In this document: piece after piece, positions 63,865 through 64,000 of the stretch
Numbering within the stretch: the stretch's first letter is position 1
Layout: the number at the start of each line of letters is the position of its first letter
Source of the DNA: Candidatus Aalborgicola danicus
GTDB lineage: Bacteria > Pseudomonadota > Gammaproteobacteria > Burkholderiales > Burkholderiaceae_C
Length of the DNA: 64,000 nucleotides
Assembly (NCBI GenBank): GCA_016703945.1
Contig: JADJBC010000012.1
Span: 1-64,000, forward strand
Direction: 5' to 3'
The notes under the pieces: model-generated
What the model was told of the DNA's origin: nothing
What the model saw: the letters and a program-made list of their open reading frames with translations, nothing else
The model's database searches: none
Translations under genes and position numbers: made by a program

Positions 63865-64000
63865 ATGGAAGAACTTGTCCGTTCGCTCAAAAAGCCGACC
63901 ATCGAAGGCTGTCATATTCGAGGCCCTTTGCCGGCTGACATTGAAACGACCTGCGTCGACGTATTAAATCGGCTGGGACTCACTGATCTTCAACCATGGG
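63865..64000 (+). CDS. Start of an unidentified gene (runs off the window)
   Basis: From ATG 63865 an open frame runs to the end: MEELVRSLKKPTIEGCHIRG, then PLPADIETTCVDVLNRLGLTDLQPW. Only 45 codons are visible, with no stop and no strong ribosome site just upstream. The charged, helix-forming start suggests a soluble protein; I do not recognise it. Confidence 0.5.
   Translation, partial: MEELVRSLKKPTIEGCHIRGPLPADIETTCVDVLNRLGLTDLQPW

Overview
The window looks like a chromosomal segment of a beta-proteobacterium, order Burkholderiales, family Comamonadaceae, closest in flavour to Rhodoferax/Polaromonas-type genomes. This rests on gene content and order (alaA-hom-thrC-moeA-moaD-moaE; rpsF-priB-rpsR-rplI then dnaB; surE-pcm-nlpD-rpoS; ppsA/ppsR), on high GC with strong third-position bias, and on a family of about 65-70 bp interspersed repeats that I associate with this family. 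No tRNA, rRNA or CRISPR array was seen.

Layout. 0.1-4.6 kb: a kaiC-kaiB clock-type operon translationally coupled to a PAS-GAF-GGDEF-EAL gene that is now a multiply frameshifted pseudogene. 5.2-6.8 kb: an intact AbrB/VapC toxin-antitoxin pair and a decayed HigBA-like pair. 6.9-9.5 kb: clpB with a heat-shock-like promoter. 10.2-16.6 kb: threonine and alanine biosynthesis genes and molybdenum-cofactor genes, all on the minus strand. 16.7-22.6 kb: a Mth938-domain protein, a peroxiredoxin, a PhoH-type ATPase, dnaB and the S6/PriB/S18/L9 operon. 22.7-28.5 kb: PEP synthase coupled to a fused sodium:solute symporter, with the divergent PEP synthase regulator. 29-36 kb: small redox and membrane genes, then an iron/heme uptake cluster (hemP, DUF1513 protein, TonB-dependent receptor, tonB-exbB-exbD) around a Fur box. 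36-47.3 kb: GlcG-like protein, Bax-inhibitor-1 protein, RlmD, a giant secreted RCC1/BIg2 repeat protein and the surE-pcm-nlpD-rpoS operon. 47.5-52.5 kb: NAD-linked molybdenum formate dehydrogenase (fused gamma-beta subunit plus alpha subunit).

52.5-57.3 kb is accessory. It holds an orphan protein, a composite zinc-ribbon/GIY-YIG nuclease, a vapBC-like pair, and a scar made of three gene fragments that ends in a second, diverged copy of the fdhA 3' end. 57.2-61.5 kb: a membrane diguanylate cyclase, a porin-like protein and an IS1380-type element with a frameshifted transposase. 61.7-63.6 kb: mobA and a second moeA, which with the first moa/moe cluster serve the molybdenum cofactor needed by the formate dehydrogenase. 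The last 136 bases hold the start of an unidentified gene.

The strongest unexplained signal is the dispersed repeat family (core ATAGC, 18 nt, GAGGGCTAGAGGCC). Copies fill intergenic gaps inside operons, encode the C-terminus of AlaA, lie in frame inside moeA, rlmD, fdsGB, fdhA and probably rpoS, and sit exactly where the TonB-dependent receptor signal region loses its frame. Other candidates for novelty are the palindromic insert in fdhA, the zinc-ribbon/GIY-YIG protein, and the non-canonical KaiC.
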